Source: Sphingobium sp. Leaf26
Lineage (GTDB): Bacteria > Pseudomonadota > Alphaproteobacteria > Sphingomonadales > Sphingomonadaceae
Assembly: GCF_001421665.1 (NCBI RefSeq)
Contig: NZ_LMKV01000032.1
Coordinates: 365 to 64,364, forward strand
Direction of reading: 5' to 3'
Length of the DNA: 64,000 nucleotides
The stretch's first letter is position 1, and every line of letters begins with the position of its first letter. The notes beneath the pieces were generated by a model, which saw only the letters and a list, made by a program, of their open reading frames with translations, made no database searches and had not been told where the DNA came from. Shown piece by piece: positions 61,954-64,000 of the stretch. A program made the position numbers and the translations under genes.

Positions 61954-63553
61954 TCCAGAAACCCCGAACAGGCGCTCTGTGCTGAAGGGCGGCATGGCGG
62001 CGGCCACCGCCTTTGCCTTGCCCGGATGCGAAACGCCCACGGCCGGCAACAGCGGCGGCGCGGACATGGCGCTGGGCCACCGGCTGCGCGACGGCGCTTT
62101 TCCAGAACCGGTCCGGGAAGAGTGCGTGCCCATCCTGATCGCGGGGGGCGGCGTTGCCGGCCTGACCGCCGGCTGGCGGCTGCGCGAGGCGGGCTATGAC
62201 GATTTTCGCCTGATCGAGATGGAGCGGCAGCCCGGCGGCAATGCGCGCGGCGGCCGCAACGCCGTGTCGGCCTATCCGCTGGGTGCACATTATCTCCCCA
62301 TCCCCAATCAGGAAGCGCGCGGCCTGCGCCATATGCTGCGGCAACTCGGCATGATCGTCGGCGATTCCGACGGAAAGCCGGTCTATGATCCGCTCCAACT
62401 CTGCGCCGATTTACAGGAACGCGTGCTCTGGCAGGGCAAATGGCAGGAGGGACTGGTGCCGAAAACCGGCCTTTCGCCCAAGGACAAGGTCGACCTTGCT
62501 GCCTTCGACCGCGCCATGGTCGATTTCTCCCGTCGCCGCGACGCAAAGGGACGGCCCGCCTTCGCCATTCCCATCGCCTATAGCGCGCAGGACGCTGACC
62601 TGCTGGCGCTCGACCGGATCAGCTTCGCGCAGTGGCTCGACAAACAGGGCTGGACTTCGCCGGTGCTGCGCGCGCATGTCCGCTACGCCTGCCGCGATGA
62701 CTATGGCACCGAACCGGCGGAGGTGTCCGCCTGGGCCGGCATCCATTATTTCGCCGGCCGGCGCGGCTTCGCGGCTGACGGCGCGGGCGACAATGAACTG
62801 ACCTGGCCCGAAGGCAATGGCCGCCTCACCCGCCTGCTGGCCGAGCGACTGGGCGACCGCGTCGTCACGGGACAGGTCGCTTACCGCGCCAGGGCCGACG
62901 CAGATGGCGCAAGCGTCGATGTCTTCGACGCCGCGCGCGGGACCAGCATCCGCTACCGCGCCGATGCCGTCATCCTCGCCACGCCGCATTTCATCGCGAG
63001 TCGCCTACTCGGCGAGAAGGCTGACGCCGATCACAGCTATGCCCCCTGGCTGATCGCCAATGTCACCGTCGATCGCGCGCCGGCCGGAAAGGGGAGCGCG
63101 CTCGCCTGGGACAATGTCTCGGCCAGCAGCGCCTCGCTCGGCTATGTCGTCGCCACCCACCAGAGCGCCTCGCGAGAAGGGCCGACGGTGCTGACCTGGT
63201 ACATGGCCCTGTCCGACATGCCGCCCGCCCATGCCCGCCGCCTGCTGGTCGAGCGGTCCGATGCCGATTGGCGGCGGCTGGTACGGGACGACCTGCTTGG
63301 CATGAACCCCGATCTGGACGGTGCGATCCGGTCGATCGACCTGTGGAAATGGGGCCATGCCATGATCCGGCCGACGCCCGGCTTCCTCTGGCAGGTCGCT
63401 CCGGCGCAGCGCGCCGCCATCCGGCCACCCTTCTTTCGCGCCCATTCCGACCTCACCGGCCTGTCGCTGTTCGAGGAAGCCCATTATCAGGGCATGGCCG
63501 CGGCGGAGGCGGCCCTGTCCTTGATCGGCCATGCCCATGAGACTTTGCTGTGA
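61943..63553 (+). CDS. FAD-dependent amine-oxidase-like protein, Tat lipoprotein
   Basis: 536 residues. The leader has twin arginines (NRRSVLKGG) and a lipobox LPGC at Cys29, so a Tat-exported lipoprotein is predicted. The FAD site is ILIAGGGVAGLTAGWRLREAG, followed by EMERQPGGNARGG as in amine oxidases and phytoene-desaturase-like enzymes; LATPHFIASRLLG matches a later family segment. It overlaps the aminopropyltransferase by 11 bases and the decarboxylase gene by four. Oxidation of a polyamine or a polyamine-modified product outside the inner membrane is a reasonable inference. Confidence 0.83.
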   Translation: MKADPETPNRRSVLKGGMAAATAFALPGCETPTAGNSGGADMALGHRLRDGAFPEPVREECVPILIAGGGVAGLTAGWRLREAGYDDFRLIEMERQPGGNARGGRNAVSAYPLGAHYLPIPNQEARGLRHMLRQLGMIVGDSDGKPVYDPLQLCADLQERVLWQGKWQEGLVPKTGLSPKDKVDLAAFDRAMVDFSRRRDAKGRPAFAIPIAYSAQDADLLALDRISFAQWLDKQGWTSPVLRAHVRYACRDDYGTEPAEVSAWAGIHYFAGRRGFAADGAGDNELTWPEGNGRLTRLLAERLGDRVVTGQVAYRARADADGASVDVFDAARGTSIRYRADAVILATPHFIASRLLGEKADADHSYAPWLIANVTVDRAPAGKGSALAWDNVSASSASLGYVVATHQSASREGPTVLTWYMALSDMPPAHARRLLVERSDADWRRLVRDDLLGMNPDLDGAIRSIDLWKWGHAMIRPTPGFLWQVAPAQRAAIRPPFFRAHSDLTGLSLFEEAHYQGMAAAEAALSLIGHAHETLL

Positions 63554-63927
63554 AACCGCCCATGACCTATGACGGCCGGCATCTGCTGGCGGACCTTTAC
63601 GGTTGTCCCGTGCTGGACGATGTGGCCCTTATCGAATCCGCCCTGCGCGCCGCCGCGGAGAGCGCCGGGGCGAGCGTGATCGGCCTGCATCTCCACCATT
63701 TCGGCGAAGGGCAGGGCGTCACTGGCGTTGTATTGCTGGCCGAATCCCATATGTCGATTCATAGCTGGCCGGAACATGGCTATGCGGCGGTCGACATCTT
63801 CCTATGCGGCGCGCGGCATGACCCTGCCAAGGCGTTGCAAACGCTGATGGCCTATCTGCTCCCTGCCCACGTGAAGGAGAACGTCGTGCGGCGGGGCGAT
63901 CAATCGGAATTGCGACTAAACAATTAG
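63550..63927 (+). CDS. speH: S-adenosylmethionine decarboxylase proenzyme, short prokaryotic type
   Basis: 125 residues from GTG 63550, which overlaps the oxidase stop. It contains the self-cleavage site in LLAESHMSIHSWPEHGYAA: Glu65-Ser66, where Ser66 becomes the pyruvoyl group. Processing His71 and catalytic Cys86 are present. The position of the conserved processing serine in GVSGVV is Thr58. It makes decarboxylated AdoMet, the aminopropyl donor for the enzyme two genes upstream. Length fits the ~125-residue Thermotoga/Bacillus class. Confidence 0.92.
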   Translation: MKPPMTYDGRHLLADLYGCPVLDDVALIESALRAAAESAGASVIGLHLHHFGEGQGVTGVVLLAESHMSIHSWPEHGYAAVDIFLCGARHDPAKALQTLMAYLLPAHVKENVVRRGDQSELRLNN

Positions 63928-64000
63928 GCGGGATGGACATTCAGGATTCCCAAGAGTGAAGATTGCTGATTCATAGGGTTCCGCGATTTGCGGAGGCTAT
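63928..64000. other. Window end, no gene seen
   Basis: 73 bases after the decarboxylase stop. A GGAGG at the very end (63991-63996 region) may be the ribosome site of a gene starting beyond the window. Confidence 0.3.

Overview
The window is high-GC DNA with short intergenic gaps and many 4-base ATGA/GTGA gene overlaps. It has four TonB-dependent receptors, Rieske oxygenases, a P450, Tat-exported enzymes and many serine hydrolases. This profile points to a sphingomonad (Alphaproteobacteria, Sphingomonadales; Sphingobium, Novosphingobium or Sphingomonas type). That is an inference from gene content only; no rRNA or other phylogenetic marker is present. No tRNA, rRNA, IS element, phage gene or CRISPR array was seen.

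Region A (1-8886, minus strand) looks like an aromatic or phenolic catabolic module. It holds a partial zinc alcohol dehydrogenase, two Rieske oxygenases, a TonB receptor, a P450, and a vanillyl-alcohol-oxidase/p-cresol-methylhydroxylase type flavoprotein overlapping its small cytochrome c. A TetR regulator lies upstream, with two strong palindromes in the gap. Region B (9310-23520) is mixed: a PAS-GGDEF-EAL c-di-GMP protein, a TonB receptor next to a PhoD-like phosphatase, an exported beta-helix protein, an acyl-CoA ligase flanked by gene remnants, an M28 membrane peptidase, and a leucine-type amino-acid dehydrogenase divergent from an Lrp regulator.

Region C (24144-45259) is a D-amino-acid/peptide island. 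It has an M19 dipeptidase homologue, three serine (S12-type) hydrolases plus the remnant of another, a TonB receptor, a POT peptide transporter, a YkvI-type transporter, a D-aminoacylase homologue, an imidazolonepropionase-like amidohydrolase and an XRE-cupin regulator. It carries two copies of the D-glutamate pair: DUF1611 protein (DgcN type) and enolase-superfamily epimerase (DgcA type). Both dgcN copies share an upstream sequence motif. The likely job is import and breakdown of D-Glu-containing peptides, then conversion of D-Glu to N-acetyl-L-Glu.

Region D (45389-56978) is a glycoside operon of the 3-keto-sugar type: Gfo/Idh oxidoreductase, cytochrome c, three TIM-barrel sugar isomerases, MFS transporter, DUF1080 hydrolase, GMC dehydrogenase with a C-x5-C-x3-C cluster motif and its small Tat subunit, LacI regulator, Dabb protein, a decayed ROK kinase and mannose-6-phosphate isomerase. 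A perfect 14-bp palindrome in the divergent promoter is the likely LacI operator.

Region E (57056-63927) is a compact operon: SPFH-SHOCT protein, two zinc-ribbon DUF4178 proteins, a 48-residue membrane peptide, DUF350, a membrane-fused spermidine-synthase-like enzyme, a Tat/lipoprotein FAD oxidase and S-adenosylmethionine decarboxylase. It couples polyamine-type chemistry to a membrane-associated apparatus of unknown function and is, with the duplicated D-Glu loci, the most interesting part of the window.
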